DNA of 8,094 nt. It comes from Dysgonamonadaceae bacterium. GTDB lineage: Bacteria; Bacteroidota; Bacteroidia; Bacteroidales; Azobacteroidaceae. Of the stretch, positions 1-5,530 are shown one piece after another (position 1 is the stretch's first letter; every line of letters begins with the position of its first letter). The notes under the pieces are model-generated. The model searched no databases. It was not told the DNA's origin and worked only from the letters and a program-made list of their open reading frames with translations. The stretch is taken from NCBI GenBank assembly GCA_031284225.1, contig JAITAH010000059.1:1-8094 (forward strand). The letters run 5' to 3'. A program made the position numbers and the translations under genes.

Positions 1-35
1 ATGGCTCCGGTAAAGACAACCGGCATAAAACATGA
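1..35 (+). CDS. Possible 3' end of a gene entering from the left edge (partial)
   Basis: The frame beginning at base 3 is open from the window edge and reads GSGKDNRHKT before a TGA at 33-35. That stop overlaps an ATG at 32-34, the ATGA arrangement typical of coupled genes. Ten residues are far too few to assign a family, and the openness may be chance. The frame beginning at base 1 is also open, to a TAA at 136-138, so the true frame at the edge is uncertain. Confidence 0.2.
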   Translation, partial: GSGKDNRHKT

Positions 36-85
36 AAACGATGAGAAAAAAAATGATTACTTTAATTCGAAAAGTTGTCTTTACC
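7..85 (+). repeat. Nested alternative hairpins: 12-bp inverted repeat with a competing local stem
   Basis: GGTAAAGACAAC at 9-20 is perfectly complementary to GTTGTCTTTACC at 74-85. The left arm also lies in a short local hairpin, CCGGT (7-11) with ACCGG (19-23). The two pairings share bases and cannot form together, which is the layout of an attenuator or translational switch. Whether it has a function is inference. Confidence 0.35.
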
Positions 86-106
86 TTTACCATCTATGTG
101 TATTAA
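32..106 (+). CDS. Mini-ORF of 24 codons, function unknown
   Basis: The ORF starts at ATG 32 and ends at TAA 104-106. The peptide has a basic N-terminus (MKTMRKK), a central LIRK, and a hydrophobic, aromatic tail (VVFTFTIYVY). Three in-frame ATGs lie in the first eight codons (residues 1, 4 and 8). It is too short to recognise by family. It could be a small membrane-associated peptide, a leader peptide, or a chance reading frame. In favour of it are the ATGA overlap with a possible upstream stop and its position just before a structured RNA. Its codons overlap the right arm (74-85) of a perfect 12-bp inverted repeat, so the conserved element here could be RNA structure rather than protein. Confidence 0.3.
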   Translation: MKTMRKKMITLIRKVVFTFTIYVY

Positions 107-138
107 AACTATTTAAAATAAAAAAGCGTGGAACTTAA

Positions 139-146
139 TAACTTTA
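139..146 (+). promoter_or_regulatory. Possible Bacteroidota -7 element for the small RNA
   Basis: TAACTTTA matches the Bacteroidota -7 consensus TAnnTTTG at all fixed positions but the last. It lies just before base 150, where the long stem starts, so a transcript beginning about 5-7 nt downstream would start at the base of the rod. No good -33 TTTG is seen upstream, only A/T-rich sequence. Confidence 0.35.
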
Positions 147-149
147 TTC

Positions 150-298
150 GTACTTGAGGTTCTAGACTACCCATACAACCAAATAAGTTAAATAAGCCCA
201 CGTCCTTTTAGGAAAGTGGACGTTTATTCACCTATTCTTGGTCGTATTGAAATTGTCTAGATTTCAAGTACAAGAACAAGGCTAAACGCCTTTTAATT
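150..298 (+). ncRNA. Structured small RNA, candidate 6S-type RNA (possibly 6S-Flavo)
   Basis: The two halves pair along most of their length into one rod. Bases 150-167 pair with 255-271 (GTACTTG with CAAGTAC, and TCTAGAC with GTCTAGA, with one bulge and two GU pairs). ATAC 173-176 pairs with GTAT 244-247, ACCAA 178-182 with TTGGT 238-242, AATAA 191-195 with TTATT 224-228, and ACGTCC 200-205 with GGACGT 218-223. The hairpin loop is 206-217. A prominent asymmetric internal loop separates the basal stem from the middle stem (168-172 against 248-254). A -7-like element lies just upstream and a terminator-like hairpin with a T-run follows at 278-294. A long rod with an internal bubble is the known architecture of 6S RNA, which binds the RNA polymerase holoenzyme, and a Bacteroidota version (6S-Flavo) is described. 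The 6S identity rests on shape only. The strand is inferred from the terminator. Confidence 0.5.
278..298 (+). terminator. Terminator-like hairpin after the small RNA
   Basis: AAGGC (278-282) and GCCTT (288-292) form a 5-bp stem around a TAAAC loop. The run TTTT at 291-294 and then AATTAA follow. The stem is short but its placement directly after the rod structure fits intrinsic termination on the plus strand. Confidence 0.45.
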
Positions 299-404
299 AA
301 TATGTAATGTTAAAATTACTGTCTGTTTCTTTATGAAAATTTATTATTTTATGTTTAAAAATCGCCCAAAGTTAGTTAGATTTTTTGAAAAAACAAGGAA
401 CTGC

Positions 405-448
405 AAAAGAAAAATTATAGTAGGGACGTTGCGCGCAACGTCCCTACT
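405..448 (-). terminator. 30-bp perfect palindrome with T-rich tail, possible mut operon terminator or dispersed palindromic repeat
   Basis: Bases 419-448 are a perfect 30-bp palindrome. Its core is GTTGCGCGCAAC and its outer arms begin AGTAGGGAC. Read on the minus strand, it is followed by ATAATTTTTCTTTT (418-405), so a transcript of the mut operon would meet a strong GC-rich stem and then a U-rich tract about 120 nt after the large-subunit stop. This fits an intrinsic terminator. Palindromes of the GTAGGGACG...CGTCCCTAC kind also resemble dispersed REP- or MITE-like repeats, so it may be a genomic repeat acting as a terminator. The palindrome is certain; the role is inferred. Confidence 0.5.
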
Positions 449-474
449 GAATAAATATTCGAGCAAAATCAGAC

Positions 475-541
475 GGAAGACGAAAGAAGACAGACAGATT
501 GAAAGGCATCTCTTGAGTCTGCTTGTCTTCTTCTGTCTTCC
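475..541. repeat. Imperfect purine/pyrimidine inverted repeat (24-nt arms)
   Basis: The arm at 475-498 (starting GGAAGACG) matches the reverse complement of 518-541 (starting GGAAGACA) at 20 of 24 positions, with a 19-nt spacer. Both arms are built of GAAGAC-like units. It lies about 30 bases past the end of the large mutase gene and could form a stem in its 3' untranslated region. A related tract occurs at 5399-5414. Confidence 0.5.
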
Positions 542-569
542 ATCTTCAAATTCATATTTTTGTGTTGTT

Positions 570-2717
570 TTAGTCTTGCAACAGCAATTCTAAAATAGTT
601 ATCGCGGCTGCCGACACCGGTGAACCGGGGCCGAAAATGGCTGCAACGCCGGCTTTGTACAGGTAATCGTAGTCCTGCGCCGGGATTACTCCGCCGGCAA
701 TGACCAGGATGTCTTCGCGACCCAGTTTCTTCAGTTCTTCAATAACCTGAGGGACTAAGGTTTTATGTCCTGCGGCTAAAGAAGATACTCCGAGTACATG
801 CACGTCGTTTTCGACGGCTTGACGGGCGGCTTCTTCCGGAGTTTGGAACAAAGGACCCATGTCCACATCGAAGCCGCAGTCGGCATAACCGGTGGCAACT
901 ACTTTCGCACCGCGGTCGTGACCGTCCTGCCCCATTTTCGCCACCATGATACGCGGTTGACGGCCTTCTTTCTTGGCAAATTTGCCGGCTAATTCACATG
1001 CTTTCTTAAACATGTCATCGCCTTTTGTTTCTGATGAATACACGCCTGATATAGTTCTAATGATTGCTTTGTATCTTCCACATACTTTCTCGCAAGCATC
1101 GGATATTTCCCCCAATGTTGCTCGCAGTTGAGCTGCACGGACTGCCAAGTCCAGCAGGTTTCCTTCCCCTGTTTCGGCTGAGCGGGTAATGGCTTCCAAT
1201 GCCTGTTGTACTGCGGCATTGTCCCGTTTGGATTTCAAGTCGTTCAACCGTTCGATTTGTTGTTTGCGGACGGCTGTGTTATCGACTTCCAGAATGTCGA
1301 TGGGGTCTTCTTTTTCCAGCCGGTATTTATTGATACCGATGATGGTCTGGTTGCCGGAGTCGATGCGGGCTTGCGTCCGGGCAGCGGCTTCTTCGATGCG
1401 CATTTTGGGGATGCCGGTTTCGATGGCTTTTGCCATTCCGCCTAATTCCTGTATTTCCTGAATCAATGCCCATGCTTTCGTGGCCAGTTCTTGCGTCAGC
1501 TTTTCTACATAATAAGAGCCTGCCCAGGGGTCGATTTCTTTTGTGATACAGGTTTCTTCCTGAATGTAAATCTGCGTGTTGCGGGCAATGCGTGCGGAAA
1601 AGTCGGTCGGGAGGGCGATGGCTTCGTCCAAAGCGTTGGTGTGCAGGGATTGGGTATGCCCCAAAGCTGCCGCCATTGCTTCCACACAAGTGCGTCCTAC
1701 GTTGTTGAAGGGGTCTTGTTCGGTCAACGACCATCCGGAAGTTTGGCAGTGTGTACGTAACGCCAGTGATTTCGGGTTTTTAGCGCCGAAACTTTTGACA
1801 ATCTTCGCCCACAGCAAGCGACCGGCGCGCATCTTGGCGATTTCCATGAAATGGTTCATCCCGATAGCCCAGAAGAAAGAGAGGCGGGGAGCGAAAGCGT
1901 CGACGTCGATACCGGCGTCGATACCGGCTTTCAGGTATTCCATACCGTCGGCCAGGGTATAGGCCAGTTCGATGTCGGCGGTTGCCCCGGCTTCCTGCAT
2001 GTGGTAACCGGAAATGGAGATGGAATTGAATTTCGGCATCTTTTGCGAAGTGTATTCAAAGATGTCGGCGATGATGCGCATGGAAAATTCCGGTGGATAG
2101 ATGTAGGTATTGCGCACCATAAATTCTTTCAGGATATCGTTTTGAATGGTTCCTGTCATTTCTTCCAATTTTGCGCCCTGTTCCAGGCCGGCGTTGATGT
2201 AGAAGGCGAGGATGGGAAGCACTGCGCCGTTCATGGTCATGGAAACCGACATGTCTTTCAGGGGAATCCCGTCGAAGAGTACTTTCATGTCTTCGAGCGA
2301 ACAGATGGAAACGCCGGCTTTACCGACGTCGCCTACTACGCGGGGATGGTCGGCGTCGTAGCCGCGGTGCGTAGCCAAGTCGAAGGCAACGGAAAGTCCT
2401 TTCTGACCGGATGCTAAATTCCTTCTGTAAAATGCGTTGGATTCTTCGGCGGTGGAAAATCCGGCGTATTGACGGATAGTCCAGGGACGCATGGCGTACA
2501 TGCCGGAATAGGGGCCTCTGAGGAAAGGCGGGATACCGGAAGCGTATTCGAGGTGTTCCATGCCTTCCAAGTCGTCTTTGGTGTAAACCGGTTTTACCGG
2601 GATTTGTTCAGGCGTATTCCAACCGGCTTGAATGTTGTTTGCCTGAGACCATTCCGAAGGATTGATTTCAACAAAACCTTCGGTGTTGATATTAATGCTT
2701 TTGAAATTTGATACCAT
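570..2717 (-). CDS. mutB: Methylmalonyl-CoA mutase, large (catalytic, cobalamin-binding) subunit
   Basis: This 715-residue protein catalyses the adenosylcobalamin-dependent interconversion of succinyl-CoA and (R)-methylmalonyl-CoA in the cytoplasm, the key step of propionate formation or use. The substrate-binding TIM barrel fills about residues 40-410. Y84 (RQYAGFS), R202 and H239 ([10 protein letters not shown]) match the Propionibacterium active-site residues Y89, R207 and H244, as I recall their numbering. A helical linker follows, then a C-terminal cobalamin domain (about 586-715) with the complete base-off motif: K594, D598, the axial ligand H600 and G603 in [10 protein letters not shown]. 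Length is full for the family. The start is ATG 2717, preceded by an A-rich stretch rather than a Shine-Dalgarno sequence. It is the last gene of the mut operon. Its start lies 14 bases from the edge of an inverted repeat array around the GxxExxY gene, so upstream transcripts must cross that element. GC-rich codon use contrasts with the AT-rich gene upstream. Confidence 0.97.
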   Translation of the reverse strand: MVSNFKSININTEGFVEINPSEWSQANNIQAGWNTPEQIPVKPVYTKDDLEGMEHLEYASGIPPFLRGPYSGMYAMRPWTIRQYAGFSTAEESNAFYRRNLASGQKGLSVAFDLATHRGYDADHPRVVGDVGKAGVSICSLEDMKVLFDGIPLKDMSVSMTMNGAVLPILAFYINAGLEQGAKLEEMTGTIQNDILKEFMVRNTYIYPPEFSMRIIADIFEYTSQKMPKFNSISISGYHMQEAGATADIELAYTLADGMEYLKAGIDAGIDVDAFAPRLSFFWAIGMNHFMEIAKMRAGRLLWAKIVKSFGAKNPKSLALRTHCQTSGWSLTEQDPFNNVGRTCVEAMAAALGHTQSLHTNALDEAIALPTDFSARIARNTQIYIQEETCITKEIDPWAGSYYVEKLTQELATKAWALIQEIQELGGMAKAIETGIPKMRIEEAAARTQARIDSGNQTIIGINKYRLEKEDPIDILEVDNTAVRKQQIERLNDLKSKRDNAAVQQALEAITRSAETGEGNLLDLAVRAAQLRATLGEISDACEKVCGRYKAIIRTISGVYSSETKGDDMFKKACELAGKFAKKEGRQPRIMVAKMGQDGHDRGAKVVATGYADCGFDVDMGPLFQTPEEAARQAVENDVHVLGVSSLAAGHKTLVPQVIEELKKLGREDILVIAGGVIPAQDYDYLYKAGVAAIFGPGSPVSAAAITILELLLQD

Positions 2718-2728
2718 ATTTTTTTATT

Positions 2729-2754
2729 GTACGCAAAGACACAAAGGCGCAAAG
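2729..2754 (+). repeat. Right arm of inverted 8-bp repeat array flanking the GxxExxY gene
   Basis: After GT at 2729-2730 come three tandem 8-bp units: ACGCAAAG (2731-2738), ACACAAAG (2739-2746) and GCGCAAAG (2747-2754), consensus RCRCAAAG. Read on the plus strand it matches the left arm, read on the minus strand from 3221, at 20 of 23 positions. The outer end carries GTAC (2729-2732). Confidence 0.85.
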
Positions 2755-2790
2755 TTTTCTTTTTCCTTCTTGTTTTGCATGTTGTTTAAT

Positions 2791-3198
2791 TTATAAATAA
2801 TAATTGTTTACTTTTCTTCGAATACCATGCTTTAAAAGACTTTCGTTGAAATTTAAAAGATAACCTAAGCGGAAATCTCCTAATTTCATATAAGTCAATA
2901 ATTGAATTTCGTGTACCGGCAATAAAGACTCCACTGATTTAAGTTCAACGACAATAGATTCTTCTACTAAAATGTCAATGAAAAATGTTTTGTTTAATTT
3001 GTCTCCTTTGTAAATAACCGGGAGTTCTATTTGGTTTCGGTAACGAATCCCGTATCTTTTTAATTCGGAAATAAGACAAATTTCGTAAACACTTTCCAAT
3101 AATCCGGGACCTAAGTTTCGATGTACTTCGTAAGCACAATTCAAAATTTGCTGCCCCAATGTTTCGTATTGTTCTTTTGTCGTTAAATTTTGTATCAT
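2791..3198 (-). CDS. GxxExxY protein, PD-(D/E)XK nuclease-like fold
   Basis: The 135-residue protein carries the family hallmark GxxExxY as G32-LL-E35-SV-Y38 after an N-terminal helix (CAYEVHRNLGPG). The nuclease-like core follows: D75 in FFIDILVE, E85-L-K87 in VVELKSVE, and H96/Q99 in PVHEIQLLTYM, matching the D...ExK and helix Q pattern of PD-(D/E)XK enzymes (Pfam PDDEXK_3, TIGR04256). The family tail is present as LGYLLNFN and a basic end. All candidate catalytic residues are kept, so it appears intact. The family's biological role is not established to my knowledge. ATG 3198 overlaps the small-subunit stop by ATGA, so translation is probably coupled to the mut operon. The gene is much more AT-rich than the mutase genes and lies between inverted 8-bp repeat arrays, which suggests a later arrival rather than a working part of the mutase. 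Confidence 0.9.
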   Translation of the reverse strand: MIQNLTTKEQYETLGQQILNCAYEVHRNLGPGLLESVYEICLISELKRYGIRYRNQIELPVIYKGDKLNKTFFIDILVEESIVVELKSVESLLPVHEIQLLTYMKLGDFRLGYLLNFNESLLKHGIRRKVNNYYL

Positions 3199-5105
3199 AG
3201 CGTCTTTGCGTCTTCGCGTACCAACTTGGTATTTAATTCTTGCAAGGTTTCCAGTACATTGCTTCGGACATTAATGAAGTTTGTGATTCCCTGCGCTTTC
3301 AGTTCGTCGGAACAGGCGGGAGCGCCGGCGATAATCAGGATTTCTTTGCCGCCGGTGAGCCGGTGCGCTTCGGGAGCGAAAACGGCATATTCGTCGTCGC
3401 TCGAACAAAGGACGATGATGTCTGCCTGTGCTTCGCGGGCTGCTTTCACGCCCTGTTCCACCGTTTCGAAGCCGAGGTTGTCGATTACTTTGTATCCGGC
3501 GCACGCCAGGAAGTTGGATGAGAATTGCGAACGGGCTAAACGCATCGCCAGGTTGCCGATAGTCAGCATGAATGCTTTGATTTCTTTGCCGGAGTTTTCG
3601 GTTGATAAGCGCAAGGTTTCAAACGGTTCGCCCAAACGTTTTTTATTTAGGAGGGTGATTGGCTCATGCCCCGTTGAACAGGAACAGGCATCTGCCTGCG
3701 GCGTTTGTTTTGTTTTCCCGGACGCTTTTTCGGTGAAGTTCGGAAATTGATTGGTTCCCAACAGGATTTCCCTTCGTTGCGCCAGGGCTTTGAAACGTTT
3801 TTCGGCGCTGGCATTGACGGCGGCCTGGATTTCCCCGGTTTTCACCAATTCGTAGAAGCCTTTTTCTTCCGTTTCGAGGAACAGTTTCCATGCTTCCTGG
3901 GCGATGGAGACGGTCAATGTTTCGATGTAATAGGAACCGCCCGAAGGGTCGACGATTTTATCGAAATGACATTCTTCCTTTAATAAAAGCTGCTGATTGC
4001 GGGCGATGCGTTCCGAAAACTCATCGGGCGTTTTGAACGATTCGTCGAAAGATGAAACCCGCAAAGAATCAACTCCTGCAAGGCTTGCCGACATAGCTTC
4101 CGTCTGCGTGCGAAGCAGGTTGACATGTGCGTCGAAGACCGTTTGATTGAACGTGGAGGTTTGTGCGAACAGGTTCATTTTGGCGGAGCAGCGACATTCG
4201 TGACCCGCTCCTTCATTCGGGCAGTCGTAATGGCAGGTTGGGGTGTAAGCTTTCACGATTTCGGCCCACAACCAGCGGGCGGCGCGGAATTTGGCAATTT
4301 CCATGAAATAGTTTGAGCCGGCGCCGAAGTTGAATTTGATTTTCTTGGCGGCAAGTGCCGGGTCGACTCCCTCTTTTGTCAGGCGGCTCAGGATTTCATT
4401 TCCCCAAGCGAGGGCGTATCCCAGTTCCTGCGTGATGAACGAGCCGGCGTTGTTGAACAGGTATGCGTTGACGGCGATTAGTTTGAAGTAGCGGAGTTCG
4501 GCGGCGGCTTGGATAGCGGCTGTCATTTCCTGTATCCATTCTTCTTTGACGACGCCTTTGCTCAATATTGTTCCAATGAAATCAATGTTGACCGAACCGC
4601 GTATTTTAGTCAAATCGTAGTTTTTTTCTTTGAAATACTCCACCAAAATCCGGGTTAAAGCTACCGATTGCAGGTTGCAGGTAGTGAAATTCAACTCAAT
4701 GTGTTCCGGCAGGATACCGGCGAGGAGGAGCGCAATGTTTTCCTTGCTGACTTTTTCGCCGGGGATTTCAAATCCCAAAGAGGTGACGCCTTTGTTCAGG
4801 ACGTCCAACGCTTTTTGGTTTGCCTTGGCAAAATCCGTAACTGCAATGTCCTGGCGTACAAACCAGTCATTGTCTTTTTGGGTTCCCCTGACGTACGGAA
4901 ATTCTCCCGGCAGGGATTCGGTTGTTTTCAACCCGTCGATGTCTTCGGTACGGTAAAAGGGATTTACATTAAAACCTTCATTTGTTTTCCAAACGAGTTT
5001 TTTCTCGAAATCAGCGCCTTTGAGGTCTGCAATAATTTTCTCTTTCCACTTTTCGGTAGAAACAGGAGGAAATTCCGGGAAAAGTTTTTCTTTAGAATTA
5101 CTCAT
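3195..5105 (-). CDS. mutA: Methylmalonyl-CoA mutase, small (non-catalytic) subunit
   Basis: This 636-residue partner of the large subunit forms the heterodimeric cobalamin mutase. It has the same layout as its partner: a TIM-barrel region with family signatures (FNFGAGSNYFMEIAKFRAAR at 258-277; NLLRTQTEAMSASLAGVDSL at 329-348; DPSGGSYYIETL at 386-397), then a C-terminal cobalamin-like domain from about 509. The DxHxxG cobalamin motif is missing and NLAMRLARSQ stands in its region, as expected for the small subunit, which does not bind the cofactor. A Cys/His cluster (C291, H292, C295, H302, C304, C306) sits between barrel segments, and a second CSC (474-476) lies in the linker. The start is ATG 5105, with a TAATTTTG promoter element about 70 bases upstream. 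It is the first gene of the operon. The last seven residues are encoded by repeat DNA of the neighbouring GxxExxY element; the ancestral protein probably ended one residue after V629. Confidence 0.96.
   Translation of the reverse strand: MSNSKEKLFPEFPPVSTEKWKEKIIADLKGADFEKKLVWKTNEGFNVNPFYRTEDIDGLKTTESLPGEFPYVRGTQKDNDWFVRQDIAVTDFAKANQKALDVLNKGVTSLGFEIPGEKVSKENIALLLAGILPEHIELNFTTCNLQSVALTRILVEYFKEKNYDLTKIRGSVNIDFIGTILSKGVVKEEWIQEMTAAIQAAAELRYFKLIAVNAYLFNNAGSFITQELGYALAWGNEILSRLTKEGVDPALAAKKIKFNFGAGSNYFMEIAKFRAARWLWAEIVKAYTPTCHYDCPNEGAGHECRCSAKMNLFAQTSTFNQTVFDAHVNLLRTQTEAMSASLAGVDSLRVSSFDESFKTPDEFSERIARNQQLLLKEECHFDKIVDPSGGSYYIETLTVSIAQEAWKLFLETEEKGFYELVKTGEIQAAVNASAEKRFKALAQRREILLGTNQFPNFTEKASGKTKQTPQADACSCSTGHEPITLLNKKRLGEPFETLRLSTENSGKEIKAFMLTIGNLAMRLARSQFSSNFLACAGYKVIDNLGFETVEQGVKAAREAQADIIVLCSSDDEYAVFAPEAHRLTGGKEILIIAGAPACSDELKAQGITNFINVRSNVLETLQELNTKLVREDAKTL
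3199..3221 (-). repeat. Left arm of inverted 8-bp repeat array, embedded in the mutase small-subunit 3' end
   Basis: Read on the minus strand from 3221, GT is followed by ACGCGAAG (3219-3212), ACGCAAAG (3211-3204) and a partial unit ACGCT (3203-3199). It is the inverted counterpart of 2729-2754. The arm is translated: it encodes the last seven residues of the small subunit (REDAKTL), and its end supplies bases of the ATGA start/stop overlap. Confidence 0.85.
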
Positions 5106-5154
5106 AGAATTATAATAATAGAATTTAAACTTTTAATAAAAACAATCAAAGGCA

Positions 5155-5168
5155 AACTCTTTAGAGTT
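5155..5168. promoter_or_regulatory. Short dyad at the predicted mut transcription start
   Basis: AACTCT (5155-5160) and AGAGTT (5163-5168) form a 6-bp dyad with a 2-bp centre. It lies directly downstream of the predicted -7 element on the minus strand, roughly +1 to +15 of the transcript. It could be an operator for a repressor or a small leader hairpin. No known site is recognised. Confidence 0.25.
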
Positions 5169-5175
5169 GGCAGCG

Positions 5176-5183
5176 CAAAATTA
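5176..5183 (-). promoter_or_regulatory. Predicted -7 element of the mut operon promoter
   Basis: On the minus strand the sequence reads TAATTTTG, a full match to the Bacteroidota consensus TAnnTTTG, followed by CGC as often seen in this phylum. It would start transcription near 5169 and give a leader of about 65 nt before ATG 5105. No clear TTTG -33 element is found at the usual spacing. Confidence 0.5.
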
Positions 5184-5257
5184 CAATAAAATGTTTATAA
5201 AGAAAAAGAAAATAGATTCAAAATGAACTTCGTGTCTGTTGATTTTAATAAGAATCG

Positions 5258-5277
5258 CATAAAGTATTAACTTTATG
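5258..5277. promoter_or_regulatory. Perfect 8-bp dyad in the divergent intergenic region
   Basis: CATAAAGT (5258-5265) and ACTTTATG (5270-5277) are exact inverted copies around ATTA. No T-run follows on either strand, so it is not an intrinsic terminator. It lies about 75 bp upstream of the predicted mut -7 element and about 230 bp upstream of the znu one. A protein-binding site is possible, with no known regulator assigned. Confidence 0.3.
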
Positions 5278-5503
5278 TCACATTCTACTTAGTCTCAAAT
5301 CCGATGCACAAATACTATATCTAATTCTTTTCTCTAATATTTAGTGATTTAGTGTTGCGAAATAAATAAGTTATCGTGGTTTTTAAGACTGAAGATATAA
5401 GACAGAAGAAGACAAAAAGATAAAAGGTAAAGAATGTTTTTGAATATTGGGTAAATTATTTTTATAACCTGTCCTTTTTTCCGTAAAATTACATCCAAAA
5501 GAT

Positions 5504-5511
5504 TAACTTTG
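5504..5511 (+). promoter_or_regulatory. Predicted -7 element of the metal-transport operon promoter
   Basis: TAACTTTG matches the Bacteroidota consensus TAnnTTTG fully and ends 19 bases before ATG 5531, so the leader would be very short (about 12 nt). A T-run at 5475-5480 is at roughly the -33 distance but lacks the usual TTTG. No recognisable Zur or other metal-repressor box was found. Confidence 0.5.
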
Positions 5512-5530
5512 TACTCCGAATTCAATACAA

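Larger units (their letters stand above)
299..569. other. Intergenic region without a convincing gene
   Basis: These bases separate the structured RNA from the stop codon of the large mutase subunit. An 86-codon frame (333-593) crosses it, but that frame runs through a perfect palindrome and a purine-rich inverted repeat and ends inside the mutase gene on the other strand, with no recognisable protein features. The content I can support is the palindrome at 419-448 and the inverted repeat at 475-541, both listed separately. Confidence 0.6.
2729..3221 (-). mobile_element. Putative GxxExxY insertion cassette with inverted RCRCAAAG arrays and GTAC boundaries
   Basis: The unit contains one gene (GxxExxY, 2791-3198) between inverted arrays of an 8-bp repeat, at 2729-2754 and 3199-3221. 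GTAC occurs at both boundaries (2729-2732 and 3218-3221), consistent with a 4-bp target duplication, although GTAC is itself palindromic and merges with the repeats. Removing one GTAC plus the interior (489 bp) joins the flanks so that the small-subunit frame reads GTA CAA TAA, stopping six bases before the large-subunit ATG, which is a normal operon junction. Sampled lines of the interior are about 30% GC, against about 60% in a sampled mutase line. The repeats and boundaries are directly visible. Mobility is inferred, since no transposase is present. It could move in trans or through host repair, or be an old immobile insertion. Confidence 0.6.
5106..5530. other. Divergent intergenic region between the mut and metal-transport operons
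   Basis: This 425-bp AT-rich stretch has no credible gene. It holds the predicted mut promoter (5176-5183, minus), a dyad at 5155-5168, a dyad at 5258-5277, a purine-rich tract at about 5385-5430 containing the 16-mer AAGACAGAAGAAGACA (5399-5414) that also occurs inverted at 524-539, and the predicted metal-operon promoter (5504-5511, plus). Confidence 0.6.

Noticed and set aside
333..593. 86-codon plus-strand reading frame
   Set aside because: It runs through a perfect palindrome and the purine-rich inverted repeat, ends inside the large-subunit gene on the other strand, and has low-complexity Lys/Arg-rich and Cys/Phe-rich parts with no family resemblance.
1851..2417. 188-codon plus-strand reading frame opposite the large mutase subunit
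   Set aside because: It lies fully inside the well-supported mutase gene on the minus strand. Long antisense frames are expected from GC-rich codon use, and the translation has no recognisable motifs.
2729..3221. CRISPR-like reading of the RCRCAAAG arrays
   Set aside because: The 8-bp units are directly adjacent with no spacers, and only two to three units occur per arm, in inverted orientation around a gene.
3190..3750. 186-codon plus-strand reading frame opposite the small mutase subunit
   Set aside because: It is antisense to the conserved C-terminal domain of the small subunit, and its Ser/Arg/Ala-rich translation looks like an antisense shadow.
4668..5189. 173-codon plus-strand reading frame overlapping the small-subunit start and its promoter
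   Set aside because: It is antisense to the conserved N-terminus of the mutase subunit and covers the mut promoter. No motif supports it.
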